64,000 nucleotides of DNA. Source: JBBQSN01 sp963825505. GTDB lineage: Bacteria; Actinomycetota; Actinomycetes; Actinomycetales; CAWJMD01. Shown here piece after piece: positions 8,854 through 17,098 of the stretch. Both the position numbers and the translations under genes were made by a program. The stretch's first letter is position 1. Each line of letters starts with the position of its first letter. The stretch covers positions 248,001 through 312,000 of the forward strand of contig CAWGTL010000008.1 of assembly GCA_963825505.1 (NCBI GenBank), in the 5' to 3' direction. The notes under the pieces are model-generated. The model was given only the letters and a program-made list of their open reading frames with translations, ran no database searches and was not told the origin of the DNA.

Positions 8854-10437
8854 TCAGCCCGAGGTGGTGACCTCCTCGCCCAGCTCCTTCAGCGTCCCGG
8901 ACCTGCGGTCCCGCAGGTAGTCGTGCATCTCGGTGCGGATGACCGGGAGCAGGAAGTACACCCCGAGCAGGTTGACGAACGCGCAGACGAACAGCATGGC
9001 GTCGGCGAAGCTGAGCACCTCGCCGAAGGTCAGCACCGTGCCGGTCACGGTGAACAGGCAGAACACGACCTTGTAGAGGGTCTCGGAGAGCCCGGAGCGG
9101 CCGAACAGGTGGGTCCACGCCCGCAGGCCGTAGTAGCTCCAGGTGATCAGGGTCGAGAAGGCGAACAGGGCCACCGCGACGGCCAGGACCAGCGGGAACC
9201 AGGGGAGCACGGTCTCGAAGGCGTCCGAGGTGAGGACGACGCCGTCGGCGGTGGTGCTACCGGTGTCGGCCACCTCGGCGCGCGCGTCGAGGTAGCTGGC
9301 GGGGTTGGCGATGATGATGGTGAGCGCGGTCATCGTGCAGATCAGGACGGTGTCGACCAGCGGCTCGAAGAGCGCGACGAAGCCCTCGCTGACCGGGCGG
9401 CGGGTCTTCACGGTCGAGTGGGCGATCGCGGCTGACCCCAGACCGGCCTCGTTGGAGAACGCGGCGCGCTGGAAGCCGATGATCATCACGCCGACGACGC
9501 CGCCGCCGACGCCCTCGGGGGAGAAGGCGCCGTCGAGGATGGCGCCGAACGCCTCCGGGACCGAGGTGATGTTGAAGCCGATGACGGCGAGGCAGGCGAG
9601 GACGTAGACGGTCGCCATCGCCGGCACGAGGCGGCTCGTGACGCGTCCGATCGAGCGCATGCCGCCGAGGATGACCAGGGCGACGAGGCCGGCGAGGACG
9701 AGCCCGAACAGCAGCGCGGCGCCGTCGCTGCCGAGGAAGCCGTCGTCACCCCCGGTGACCTGCTTGGCCTGGGCGAAGGTCTGGTTGGCCTGGAACATGT
9801 TGCCGCCTGCGACCCCGAACAGCAGGATGGCGATCGCGTACAGGCCGGTGAGCGCGGCGGAGGGGATGCGCCCCAGACGCTCGAACGCGATCGGCAGGTA
9901 GCGGAAGGGTCCGCCGGACACCGTGCCGTCCTCGTGCACCTGCCGGTACTTCACGCCCAGGGTGCACTCGGCGAACTTGGTGGCCATGCCGAGCAGCCCG
10001 GCCAGGATCATCCAGAACGTCGCGCCGGGCCCGCCGAGGGTGACCGCGACGCCGACGCCGGCGATGTTGCCGAGGCCGACGGTGCCGGACAGCGCGGACG
10101 TCAGCGCCTGGAAGTGCGGCACCTCGCCGGGGTCGTCGTCGGTGGAGTAGCGCCCGCGGACCACCTCGAGCGAGGTCCTCAGGCCACGGGCCTGGATCAC
10201 CTTGAGGTACACGGTGATGACCACGGCGGCGAGGATCAGCCAGATCACGACGATCGGGACCTCGACCCCGAACAAGGAGACCGGGAAGAACACCACGGTG
10301 TTCGCCACGTCGGAGACGGGTGCGAACGCCTCGTCCATCCCCTGCTCGACGTTCTTCAACCACCCCGTCTCCGCACCGGTCGAGGAGGCCAGGATCCCGC
10401 TGCTCGAGGTCATGACCAGCAAGGCAAGCGGACGCAC
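8854..10437 (-). CDS. AGCS-family alanine/glycine:cation symporter
   Basis: 527 aa, with about 10-11 membrane segments. The family signature GLGNIAGVGVAVTLGGPGAT is at about residues 121-140 and is followed by FWMILAGLLGMATKFAECTL. QRAAFSNEAGLGSAAIAHST near residue 325 is a second highly conserved AGCS block. Such carriers take up alanine or glycine with Na+ or H+. It is monocistronic and convergent with the ABC permease; the 58 bp between the two stops contain no clear terminator. Upstream is the 440-bp region with an ABC-ATPase remnant. Confidence 0.92.
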   Translation of the reverse strand: MRPLALLVMTSSSGILASSTGAETGWLKNVEQGMDEAFAPVSDVANTVVFFPVSLFGVEVPIVVIWLILAAVVITVYLKVIQARGLRTSLEVVRGRYSTDDDPGEVPHFQALTSALSGTVGLGNIAGVGVAVTLGGPGATFWMILAGLLGMATKFAECTLGVKYRQVHEDGTVSGGPFRYLPIAFERLGRIPSAALTGLYAIAILLFGVAGGNMFQANQTFAQAKQVTGGDDGFLGSDGAALLFGLVLAGLVALVILGGMRSIGRVTSRLVPAMATVYVLACLAVIGFNITSVPEAFGAILDGAFSPEGVGGGVVGVMIIGFQRAAFSNEAGLGSAAIAHSTVKTRRPVSEGFVALFEPLVDTVLICTMTALTIIIANPASYLDARAEVADTGSTTADGVVLTSDAFETVLPWFPLVLAVAVALFAFSTLITWSYYGLRAWTHLFGRSGLSETLYKVVFCLFTVTGTVLTFGEVLSFADAMLFVCAFVNLLGVYFLLPVIRTEMHDYLRDRRSGTLKELGEEVTTSG

Positions 10438-10579
10438 GGCGCTCGGTCAATCCCGGCGGCCGGAAAGGCTGCCGGGTGGTCTCCAAGTCGTCACACCGGT
10501 CAGGTCCAGGACCGGAGCGACACGCCGCCTTGCGCTCCCGGGGGAACGGGCGCGCCCCGGACCGATGACCTGCATGGTC

Positions 10580-10593
10580 GGGTCCTTGGTCCC
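10580..10593 (+). promoter_or_regulatory. DosR-box-like palindrome 1
   Basis: GGGTCCTTGGTCCC, 74 bp before the ATG at 10654 of the ABC-ATPase remnant. It matches the motif found before other genes of the stress island. Binding by a DosR/DevR-type regulator is inferred. Confidence 0.4.
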
Positions 10594-10653
10594 GGGACCG
10601 CACCACCGGTGCGGCTCAGCGTCCGTGGAGGCCCACCACGAAACCGGAGGACC

Positions 10654-10877
10654 CATGGAGCAGCTCGACCTCGCGCCTGCAGGTCGGTCACCGACGCGGC
10701 CGAGGACGGCCCGACGGGCTGAGCACCCGCCTCGGGGCCGATGCTGCGGACGTCTCCGGGGGAGACGCCGTCGGCTGCTGCCGGCACGCGCCCTGCTCAC
10801 GGGGGCCGAGGTGCTGCTGCTCGACGAGCCGGACGAGCACCTGTCGGACGGGGCCGCGGCGATCGTCGACCTGCGGG
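10654..10877 (+). pseudogene. CydC-like ABC transporter ATPase remnant
   Basis: This holds the only recognisable coding material in the 440-bp gap 10438-10877. One frame (from about 10709) reads PDGLSTRLGADAADVSGGD, the signature-motif region of thiol-exporter ATPases of the CydC type. After a shift near 10770 another frame reads RRLLPARALLTGAEVLLLDE with the Walker B LLLDEP, then HLSDGAAAIVDL. An ATG at 10654 with GGAGG upstream is in the second frame, so a short chimeric ORF is possible, but Walker A and the membrane domain are absent. I read it as the stump of a deleted gene, with its DosR-like box at 10580 retained. The rest of the gap (10438-10653) shows only that box. Confidence 0.6.
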
Positions 10878-11786
10878 TCAACCGGCCGTCGACGCGGCGG
10901 GAGCCCGCCCGGGGGTCGCGCCGTCGGCGGGATCAGGGCGGACGACCAGCACCGAGCACGCCGCGTGCTGGGTGATCCCGCGGCTGACCGAGCCGTCCAG
11001 CAGGGCACGGAACGTGCCGCGTCCGCGGCTCCCGACGACGACGAGCCGGGCGTCCTCGGACGCGCGGACGAGGGCTTCTACGGGGTGGGTCTGGCTCACC
11101 ACGCGCTCGACCACCAGGTCGGGGTAGCGCTCGTGCAGACCGGCCACGGCCTCGGCCACGGAGGCCTCGGCCTGGTCGAGCTCGGCCAGGGTCGGCCCCA
11201 CCGGCACACCGAGGGCGTCCACCGCGCGTGGCACGGCGGTCAGGGCCAGCAGGGGGACCCCGCACCGGTCGGCCTCCGCCGCGGCGGCCACCACGGCGGC
11301 GACCGAGGACGTGGACCCGTCGACGCCGACCACGACGGGGGCGTCCGGGCGCGATGCCCCGGGTCGCACCACCAGGACCGGGAACCGCGACATGGTCACG
11401 AGCGAGCTGCTCGTCGTGCCGAGCAGCATCCGAGCCACGGGCCGGTGCCCGTGCGTCCCGACGACGACGAGGTCGCCCGGGCGCGTCAGGTCGAGGACCG
11501 CGACCGCGGCTGCGCCGTACGTCACCTCGGTGCCGACCTCCTCGACCCCCAGCTCGCGGCACCGCTCGGCTGCCTGCAGGAGGCTGTCGCCGGCGGACTG
11601 CGTGAAGGTCCGGATCGCCATCAGGTCGGCGACCTCGACGGCGCAGGCGATGAGGAGCGGCACGTGCGCGCTCCTCGCGCGCCCGGCCGCCTCGACCAGA
11701 GCCGTGTTCGAGGAGGGGGAGCCGTCGAAGGCCACCACCACCCGACGCAGTCGCTGCGGTTCGCTGGAGCGGGGCTCGGAGCTCAT
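10878..11786 (-). CDS. universal stress protein, tandem UspA domains
   Basis: 302 aa from ATG 11786 (preceded by AGAGGACG; a longer frame upstream adds nothing conserved). There are two UspA domains: the first begins RRVVVAFDGSPSSNTALVEA and ends with GTHGHRPVARMLLGTTSSS. The second begins APVVVGVDGSTSSVAAV and ends with GSRGRGTFRALLDGSVS. Both carry the ATP-binding GxxGx9G(S/T) motif, so ATP binding is expected. Tandem-domain USPs of this kind are a hallmark of the mycobacterial DosR regulon. It lies downstream of the SQR-DsrC-DsrE operon on the same strand, with a hairpin between; no DosR-like box of its own was seen. Confidence 0.92.
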   Translation of the reverse strand: MSSEPRSSEPQRLRRVVVAFDGSPSSNTALVEAAGRARSAHVPLLIACAVEVADLMAIRTFTQSAGDSLLQAAERCRELGVEEVGTEVTYGAAAVAVLDLTRPGDLVVVGTHGHRPVARMLLGTTSSSLVTMSRFPVLVVRPGASRPDAPVVVGVDGSTSSVAAVVAAAAEADRCGVPLLALTAVPRAVDALGVPVGPTLAELDQAEASVAEAVAGLHERYPDLVVERVVSQTHPVEALVRASEDARLVVVGSRGRGTFRALLDGSVSRGITQHAACSVLVVRPDPADGATPGRAPAASTAG

Positions 11787-11815
11787 CACGGTCGTCCTCT
11801 CTACTTGCCTCGGTC

Positions 11816-11840
11816 CGCTGCCCACCGACGGCGGGCAGCG
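11816..11840 (-). terminator. intercistronic hairpin
   Basis: CGCTGCCC (11816-11823) and GGGCAGCG (11833-11840) form a perfect 8-bp stem with a 9-nt loop, 8 bp after the DsrE stop and 30 bp before the USP start on the minus strand. No T-run follows, so it may be an attenuator rather than a full terminator. Confidence 0.45.
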
Positions 11841-11847
11841 ACGTGGT

Positions 11848-12357
11848 TCAGATGAACAGCAGCTGGGCGCCGTCGGTCATCTCGATGAAGTCGGAGGCGC
11901 TGATGATGGCCTCGACGCCCTCGTACAGGTCGGTCTCGTCGAGGTGATTCATCTCGGCCGAGAGCCGGCACGCCCACAGGTGGCCGCCGGAGGCGATGAT
12001 CTGCTCGAGGAAGTCGGGCACGTCCGGGACGCCGACCTCGGCGATCGACTTGCGCAGCCGCGACGTTGCCAGCGCCGTCATCCCGGGCAGCCCGCCGAGA
12101 CCCTGCGGCATGTGCGTCGCCGTGTTGCCCAGCATCGTGAACTTCAGGTCGTGCATCGTGTCGGGGTTGATCAGGTCGAAGCCCCAGAACGTGAAGAACA
12201 GGTGGGTCTCGATCCCCTCTCCCAGAGCGGCGTTCGCCAGGATCAGCCCGGGGTAGGCCATGTCCAGCGTGCCCTTGGAGCAGATGATGGCCAGCTTGCG
12301 GCCGGTCTGCGCGTCGTCGAACGACGGGATGATGGGGGCGGTCTCGACGGTGGTCAT
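11848..12357 (-). CDS. DsrE/DsrF/DrsH-family sulfur-transfer protein
   Basis: 169 aa of the DsrE-like fold. The conserved first strand and loop KLAIICSKGTLDMAYPGLIL carries Cys26, and a later LWACRLSAEMN block carries Cys130; cysteines at such places carry persulfide in DsrE2/DsrE3 proteins. There is no signal peptide or membrane segment, so it should act in the cytosol. It lies in an operon SQR (12675-13946), DsrC/TusE-like (12359-12673), DsrE, with 1-bp gaps, so the three products probably pass sulfane sulfur along. No dissimilatory sulfite reductase, rhodanese or TusA is nearby. Confidence 0.85.
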   Translation of the reverse strand: MTTVETAPIIPSFDDAQTGRKLAIICSKGTLDMAYPGLILANAALGEGIETHLFFTFWGFDLINPDTMHDLKFTMLGNTATHMPQGLGGLPGMTALATSRLRKSIAEVGVPDVPDFLEQIIASGGHLWACRLSAEMNHLDETDLYEGVEAIISASDFIEMTDGAQLLFI

Positions 12358-12358
12358 G

Positions 12359-12673
12359 TCACACGCATCCTCGGGGCTTGGGAAGACCGGCGACGTACGC
12401 CATCTTCTTGGCGGGCTTCTGGGGGAAGAGCTGGAACAGCCGCTTGGTGGGGAACCCCCCGACCGTGGACGTGCGCCGCAGGGTGGCGGTCTCGTCCTGG
12501 GTGCGGAAGTCCTCGCGCAGGAAGCTCACGACGGCCAGGTGCTCGTCGGTGAGCTCCAGGCCGATGGCCTCGGCGAGGCTGCGCGCCAGCTCCGGGGTCC
12601 ACTCCTCGTAGGCGGTCAGGAAGCCCTCGGGGTCCACGTGGACCTCGTGGCCGGCGATCGTCGTGACAGGCAT
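12359..12673 (-). CDS. TusE/DsrC-family sulfur relay protein
   Basis: 104 aa, the normal size of DsrC/TusE. It shows the family layout: DPEGFLTAYEEWTPELARSL near residue 14, LTDEHLAVVSFLREDF near 41, then LFQLFPQKPAKKMAYVAGLP and a C-terminal KPRGCV whose penultimate Cys103 is the invariant sulfur-carrying cysteine. The second DsrC cysteine, normally about ten residues upstream, is absent (that stretch reads KKMAYVAG). By that criterion it is TusE-like and would carry persulfide rather than form the DsrC intramolecular trisulfide. It sits between DsrE and SQR genes in one operon. Confidence 0.88.
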   Translation of the reverse strand: MPVTTIAGHEVHVDPEGFLTAYEEWTPELARSLAEAIGLELTDEHLAVVSFLREDFRTQDETATLRRTSTVGGFPTKRLFQLFPQKPAKKMAYVAGLPKPRGCV

Positions 12674-12674
12674 G

Positions 12675-13946
12675 TCAGACCTCCAGTGCGACAGGGGTGG
12701 ACGAGTCGTCGGGAGCGGGGACCTTGCCCGCCATCGACATCTGGGCGGGCAGCGGGATCCGGCGCCCCGGGAGCAGCAGGTTCCAGTACATCCACCGGAA
12801 GGCGAGCTTGCCGAGGTGGTTGGCGCGCGTCTCCTCGAGCAGGTGGAACGGGCCGAGCCGCGGCACCGGGTAGGTGCCGGTCAGCGGCTGGGTGTCGTAG
12901 TTGAAGTCGAGCAGCAGCGCCTTGCCGCCGCCGGACTCCACGTAGCAGTTGGCGTGCCCGTCGAAACGTCCCGTCATCGGCAGGCCGGCGACGTGCTGGA
13001 GGAAGTTCTCGATGAAGACCTCGACCGAGAAGTGCGCCACCGAGCCGGCCTTCGAGGTCGGGAGGTCGGCCGCGTCGCCGAGGGCGAAGACGTTCGGGTA
13101 GCGCGTGGACTGGTTCGTGCCCCGGTCGACGTGGACGTAGTTGAGCTCGTCGCCCAGACCGGAGCGGGCGACGAGGTCGGCGCCCATGTTCACCGGGACG
13201 GTGACGAGCAGGTCGAAGGGGATCTCGCGCTCGTCGTAGGACACCAGCGCCCGGCGGTCGGGGTCCAGCCGCTCGACGACGAAGTCGCTCTCGAGGTGGA
13301 TGCCGCGGTCGTCCAGCATCGACCCGAGCCGGGCCGAGGCCACCGGCTGGGTGAACGCGCCGGGAAGCGGTGTGGCGTAGGTCAGCTCGACCTGGTCGCG
13401 GACGCCGCGCCCACGCAGGTAGGCGTCGAGCAGGAACACCATCTCCAGCGGAGCCACCGGGCACTTCACCGGCATCTCCGTGACGTGGACGACGAGCCGT
13501 CCCGACGTGAAGCGCGGCAGGCGTTCTCGCAGCGCCATCGCGCCGTCGAAGGTGAAGAACTCGTGCACGTCGGTGCGCCACAGGCCGCCGTCGACGAACC
13601 CGGGTGTCTGGTCCGGGCGCGGCGTGGTGCCGGTGGCGACGACGAGCTGGTCGTACCCGAGGCGACGGCCGTCGAGGAGCAGCACCTCGTTCTCGTCGGG
13701 CAGGATGCGCTCGACCTCGCCGGTGACGAGCTCGACCCCGGCTCCGAGGCACTGGTGGGTGGCGCGAACGACCTGGCTGGGCCCGTACGTCCCGAACGGC
13801 AGGAACAGGTAGCCCGGCTGGTAGTGGTGCACCGCGCTCGGTTCGACCACGCGCACCCGCCAGCCGTCGCCCAGGCGGCGCACCAGCGTGTTCGCGACCA
13901 TCGTCCCGGCCGTCCCGGCACCGAGCACGAGCAGGTCCTTCACCAT
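12675..13946 (-). CDS. sulfide:quinone oxidoreductase-like flavoprotein
   Basis: 423 aa from ATG 13946, chosen for the strong GAAGGAGG 5 bp upstream. The N-terminal FAD motif LLVLGAGTAGTMVANTL, an HHYQPGYLFLPFG block typical of SQR (YQPGxxxLPxG), the redox-active cysteine context MPVKCPVAPLEM near residue 160, and FALGDAADLPTSKAG near 300 all fit SQR. A further cysteine lies in ANCYVESGGGK near 345. SQR oxidises sulfide (or a persulfide) and reduces quinone at the membrane face. Here the sulfur would be handed to the DsrC- and DsrE-like products encoded downstream. It is divergent from the P-type ATPase with a DosR-like box between. Confidence 0.87.
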   Translation of the reverse strand: MVKDLLVLGAGTAGTMVANTLVRRLGDGWRVRVVEPSAVHHYQPGYLFLPFGTYGPSQVVRATHQCLGAGVELVTGEVERILPDENEVLLLDGRRLGYDQLVVATGTTPRPDQTPGFVDGGLWRTDVHEFFTFDGAMALRERLPRFTSGRLVVHVTEMPVKCPVAPLEMVFLLDAYLRGRGVRDQVELTYATPLPGAFTQPVASARLGSMLDDRGIHLESDFVVERLDPDRRALVSYDEREIPFDLLVTVPVNMGADLVARSGLGDELNYVHVDRGTNQSTRYPNVFALGDAADLPTSKAGSVAHFSVEVFIENFLQHVAGLPMTGRFDGHANCYVESGGGKALLLDFNYDTQPLTGTYPVPRLGPFHLLEETRANHLGKLAFRWMYWNLLLPGRRIPLPAQMSMAGKVPAPDDSSTPVALEV

Positions 13947-14046
13947 CGGGTCCTCCTTCGTCGACCTGCAGCCATCGCACCAGGGGCCCGGTGGCCGCGA
14001 CAGGGCCGGAAGGCCCGTGGCGGCGGGTCCTGCGGGCACCCAGGTC

Positions 14047-14059
14047 GGGACGTAGGTCC
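14047..14059. promoter_or_regulatory. DosR-box-like palindrome 2
   Basis: GGGACGTAGGTCC, with arms GGAC/GTCC around GTAG. It lies between the divergent SQR operon (start 13946) and P-type ATPase (start 14124), 101 and 77 bp away. It could serve both. Confidence 0.4.
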
Positions 14060-14123
14060 GTGGTGCCGGCTCCGGGCGTGGGCGACGGTGGGGTGTCACG
14101 CGCCACCACGGGAGGTCCGGAGC

Positions 14124-16592
14124 ATGTCGACACCACCCGCCCTCGGGTCGGTCGGCCGACCCGTCGAGCCGCGCCGCCCCGACGTGCTCGCGGGCGCACC
14201 CACGGGGCTGACCTCGGACCGGGCCGCGCAGCTGCTCGAGCAGGTCGGGGCGAACGTCGTCAGCACGGTCGACGGGCCGCCGGTGTGGCGCCGCACGCTG
14301 CGCTCGCTGCGAGAACCACTGGTCCTGGTGCTGCTCGCCGCCATGGTCCTGACCGTGCTCACCGGCGACGTGGCGGACACCGTGGTGATCGCGGTGGTGG
14401 TGCTCGTCAACACCAGCGTCGCCGTGTGGCAGGAGGTGGGCTCGGACCGCGCCGTGGCAGCCCTCGGGGCGATGGCCGCACCGACCTCCAGGGTCGTGCG
14501 CGACGGCCGCGAGACGGAGGTCGCGGCGGCCGGGCTCGTGCCCGGGGACCTCGTGGTCCTCGCCGAGGGTGACGTCGTCCCGGCCGACGCGGAGGTCGTG
14601 GAGGCGGTCGGTCTGCGCCTGGACGAGGCGGCACTGACCGGCGAGTCGGTGCCGGTCGACCGCGAGGCCGGCCTGCTGGTGCTGGCCGGCACCACGGTGG
14701 TGCACGGCCGGGCCCGCGCGGTGGTCACGGCGACCGGGGACACCAGCACGCTCGGGCGGATCGCCGCACTGCTGGGCGGGCCGCGGGTGGCCACCCCGCT
14801 GCAGAGGCGGATGGCCCAGCTGTCGGTGGTCATCGCCGCCACGGTGGTGGCGCTCAGCGCAGTGGTGCTGGTGCTGGGGCTGCTGCGCGGCGAGGACCTG
14901 GAGCTGATGCTCCTCACCGCGGTGACCCTGTCCGTCGCGGCCGTCCCGGAGTCGTTGCCCGTGGTGGTCTCGGTGAGCCTGGCCCTGGCCGCCCGGCGGA
15001 TGGCCCACCGGCACGCGGTGGTCCGCGACCTGGCGGCGGTCGAGACGCTGGGCTCGGTCACGGTGCTCGCGACCGACAAGACCGGCACCCTGACCGAGGG
15101 CACGATGCGCGTCGAGCGCACCTGGACCGCCGCCGGTCTCGACGCGACCGCTCTGCTGCGTGCGGCCGTGCTGTGCAACGACGCCGTCCTGGCGGACGAC
15201 GCGCGTCCGATCGGCGATTCGACCGAGGTCGCGCTCCTGCTCGCCGCGCGTGCCGCCGGCGTGGAGCGGTCCGAGGTGGAGGACGACCTGCCGCGGACCG
15301 GGGAGATCCCCTTCGACAGCCGCCGCAAGACGATGACGACAATGCACCGCGGTCCGGGCGGGTCCGACCTGGTCGTGGTCAAGGGGGCCCCCGAGGCCGT
15401 CCTGGCCGACCCGCGGCTCCAGCGCGGCGGGGACGTCGACGAGGCGCAGCGGTTGTCGACCCGGTGGTCCGGCTCCGGCCTGCGGGTGCTCGCCCTTGCC
15501 GACGGCGACCGCGACCACCTGCGCCTGCTCGGTCTGGTGGCGCTGCACGACCCCCCGCGCGAAGCCGCCGGGCGCACCGTCGCCGCCTGCCGGGCCGCCG
15601 GGATGCGCCTCGTCCTGGTCACCGGGGACCACGCGGCGACCGCCACCTCCGTGGCCGGGCGCGTCGGGTTCGACGACGGCCCCACCGCGGACCTCAGCGA
15701 CCTGCGCGGGCGCAGCCTCGCGGACGTCGCGGGCGGCTCGGTGCTCGCCCGCGCGACGCCGGAGGACAAGCTCGAGGCGGTCCGGCTCTGGCAGCAGCAG
15801 GGCCAGGTGGTGGCGATGACCGGCGACGGCGTGAACGACGGGCCCGCCCTGCGCCGCGCCGACATCGGCGTCGCGATGGGCCGGCGCGGCACGGAGGTGG
15901 CGCGGCAGTCGGCCGACCTGATCCTCACCGACGACGACATCGGCACCGTGGTGGCGGCCGTCGAGGAGGGCCGCCGGGTCTACGCCAACGTGCGCCGGTT
16001 CCTGCTCTACGGCCTGTCCGGCGGCGCCGCGGAGGTGCTGATCATGCTGGCAGGCCCGTTCGTCGGCATCGCCCTGCCGCTGCTGCCCGCGCAGATCCTG
16101 TGGGTCAACCTGCTGACCCACTCCCTCGCCGGCACGGCGCTCGGCGCCGAGCCGGCCGAGGCGGGCAGCATGACCCGGCCGCCGCGTGATCCCGCGCAGG
16201 GCGTGCTCGGCGGCGGTCTGTGGTGGCGGATCGGGCTGCTCGCCGTGGTCATCGGCGGGCTCGCCCTGGCATCCGGGCTGGTGGGTGAGGGCAGCGGCGG
16301 CATCGACCTGGTCCGGTCCACGGTGCTGCTCACGGTGGGCGCCGGGCAGCTCGGGGTCGCCCTCGGCTCGCGCACCCGGGGTGCAGCCCGCGACAGCCGC
16401 AACCCGGCCCTGCCGGTGACCGTGCTGCTGGCGGCGCTGCTGCTCGTCGCCGCGGTGCTGCTGCCACCGCTGCAGGTGCTGCTGGGAACGACCGTGCCGA
16501 CGGCCCAGGGCTGGATGTGGGGCGGCCTCGCCCTGGTCGCCGGCTGGCTGTGCGCCCGGGCCCTGTCCGCGCCGGCGAAGCGGTCCACGTGA
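14124..16592 (+). CDS. P2-type cation-transporting ATPase
   Basis: 822 aa from ATG 14124 (GGGAGGTCCGGAGC upstream); the open frame extends much further but carries no conserved residues before this. It contains an N-terminal cation ATPase domain (LTSDRAAQLLEQVGANVV), the actuator loop LTGESVPVD near residue 171, the phosphorylation motif ATDKTGTLTEG with Asp318, and the hinge TGDGVNDGPALRRADIG near 567. PESLPVVVSV in M4 resembles the PEGLP of P2A pumps (Ca2+/Mn2+-type), but the exact ion is not determinable. About eight to ten membrane segments. DosR regulons of mycobacteria also include P-type ATPases (for example CtpF), which suits this neighbourhood. Confidence 0.9.
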   Translation: MSTPPALGSVGRPVEPRRPDVLAGAPTGLTSDRAAQLLEQVGANVVSTVDGPPVWRRTLRSLREPLVLVLLAAMVLTVLTGDVADTVVIAVVVLVNTSVAVWQEVGSDRAVAALGAMAAPTSRVVRDGRETEVAAAGLVPGDLVVLAEGDVVPADAEVVEAVGLRLDEAALTGESVPVDREAGLLVLAGTTVVHGRARAVVTATGDTSTLGRIAALLGGPRVATPLQRRMAQLSVVIAATVVALSAVVLVLGLLRGEDLELMLLTAVTLSVAAVPESLPVVVSVSLALAARRMAHRHAVVRDLAAVETLGSVTVLATDKTGTLTEGTMRVERTWTAAGLDATALLRAAVLCNDAVLADDARPIGDSTEVALLLAARAAGVERSEVEDDLPRTGEIPFDSRRKTMTTMHRGPGGSDLVVVKGAPEAVLADPRLQRGGDVDEAQRLSTRWSGSGLRVLALADGDRDHLRLLGLVALHDPPREAAGRTVAACRAAGMRLVLVTGDHAATATSVAGRVGFDDGPTADLSDLRGRSLADVAGGSVLARATPEDKLEAVRLWQQQGQVVAMTGDGVNDGPALRRADIGVAMGRRGTEVARQSADLILTDDDIGTVVAAVEEGRRVYANVRRFLLYGLSGGAAEVLIMLAGPFVGIALPLLPAQILWVNLLTHSLAGTALGAEPAEAGSMTRPPRDPAQGVLGGGLWWRIGLLAVVIGGLALASGLVGEGSGGIDLVRSTVLLTVGAGQLGVALGSRTRGAARDSRNPALPVTVLLAALLLVAAVLLPPLQVLLGTTVPTAQGWMWGGLALVAGWLCARALSAPAKRST

Positions 16593-16677
16593 GCTCGCCA
16601 TCGGCTACCGCACGAGACCGGACGGGTGGTCGTCACCGCGCGGAGCGGCGAGATCGTCTCGCTCACAGGCCATCCCG

Positions 16678-16691
16678 GTGACCTTCGACCC
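16678..16691 (+). promoter_or_regulatory. DosR-box-like site 3 before DUF1876 gene
   Basis: GTGACCTTCGACCC, 99 bp before the ATG at 16777. The same bases and flanks (CGGTGACCTTCGACCCTGA) recur before the second DUF1876 gene at 22173. Confidence 0.45.
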
Positions 16692-16776
16692 TGACGGCGC
16701 GCCCGGAGCCTGGGGCACGGTCGGTGCAGGAGACCCGTGCGACCGGCGCGGGCGACGGACGACGGAGGTGGCCGAG

Positions 16777-17043
16777 ATGGCCGAGGTGCACACCTGGACC
16801 GTGACCGTGAACGTCTTCGACCACGGGGACAGCTCCGCGGCGCACGCGGTGCTCACGACGTCGGCCGGGTCGCTCACAGGGCACGGCAGGGCGCAGCGGA
16901 ACCCCCACGACGTGGCGGTCCCGGAGATCGGCGCCGAGATCGCGGCGGCGCGGGCGCTGCGCGAGCTGGCGGACCGCCTGCTCGGCGCGGCCTCGGACGA
17001 CATCTCCGAGGTCCAGCACGAGCGGGTCCACCTTCGACGGTGA
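16777..17043 (+). CDS. DUF1876 (Rv1738/Rv2632c-like) protein
   Basis: 88 aa. It begins AEVHTWTVTVNVFDHGDSSA and continues with AHAVLTTSAGSLTGHGRAQR and a final helix EIAAARALRELADRLLG. This is the DUF1876 layout, a dsRBD-like alpha/beta fold; the best-known member, Mycobacterium tuberculosis Rv1738, is strongly induced in hypoxia and has been likened to ribosome hibernation factors. ATG 16777 follows GGAGG at 8-bp spacing. A paralogue lies at 22173, and both share an upstream DosR-like site. Confidence 0.9.
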   Translation: MAEVHTWTVTVNVFDHGDSSAAHAVLTTSAGSLTGHGRAQRNPHDVAVPEIGAEIAAARALRELADRLLGAASDDISEVQHERVHLRR

Positions 17044-17098
17044 GACCGGCCTCAGGACGACGACTCTGGCGGTACCGAACACGACGGATGGAGCGGTG

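Noticed and set aside
12675..16601. A 1300-residue minus-strand open frame over the P-type ATPase, and a similar plus-strand frame from 12663.
   Set aside because: High GC leaves the frames opposite and in step with real genes free of stops. The portion over the P-type ATPase has no conserved domain; only the SQR part (12675-13946) and the ATPase part (14124-16592) are real.
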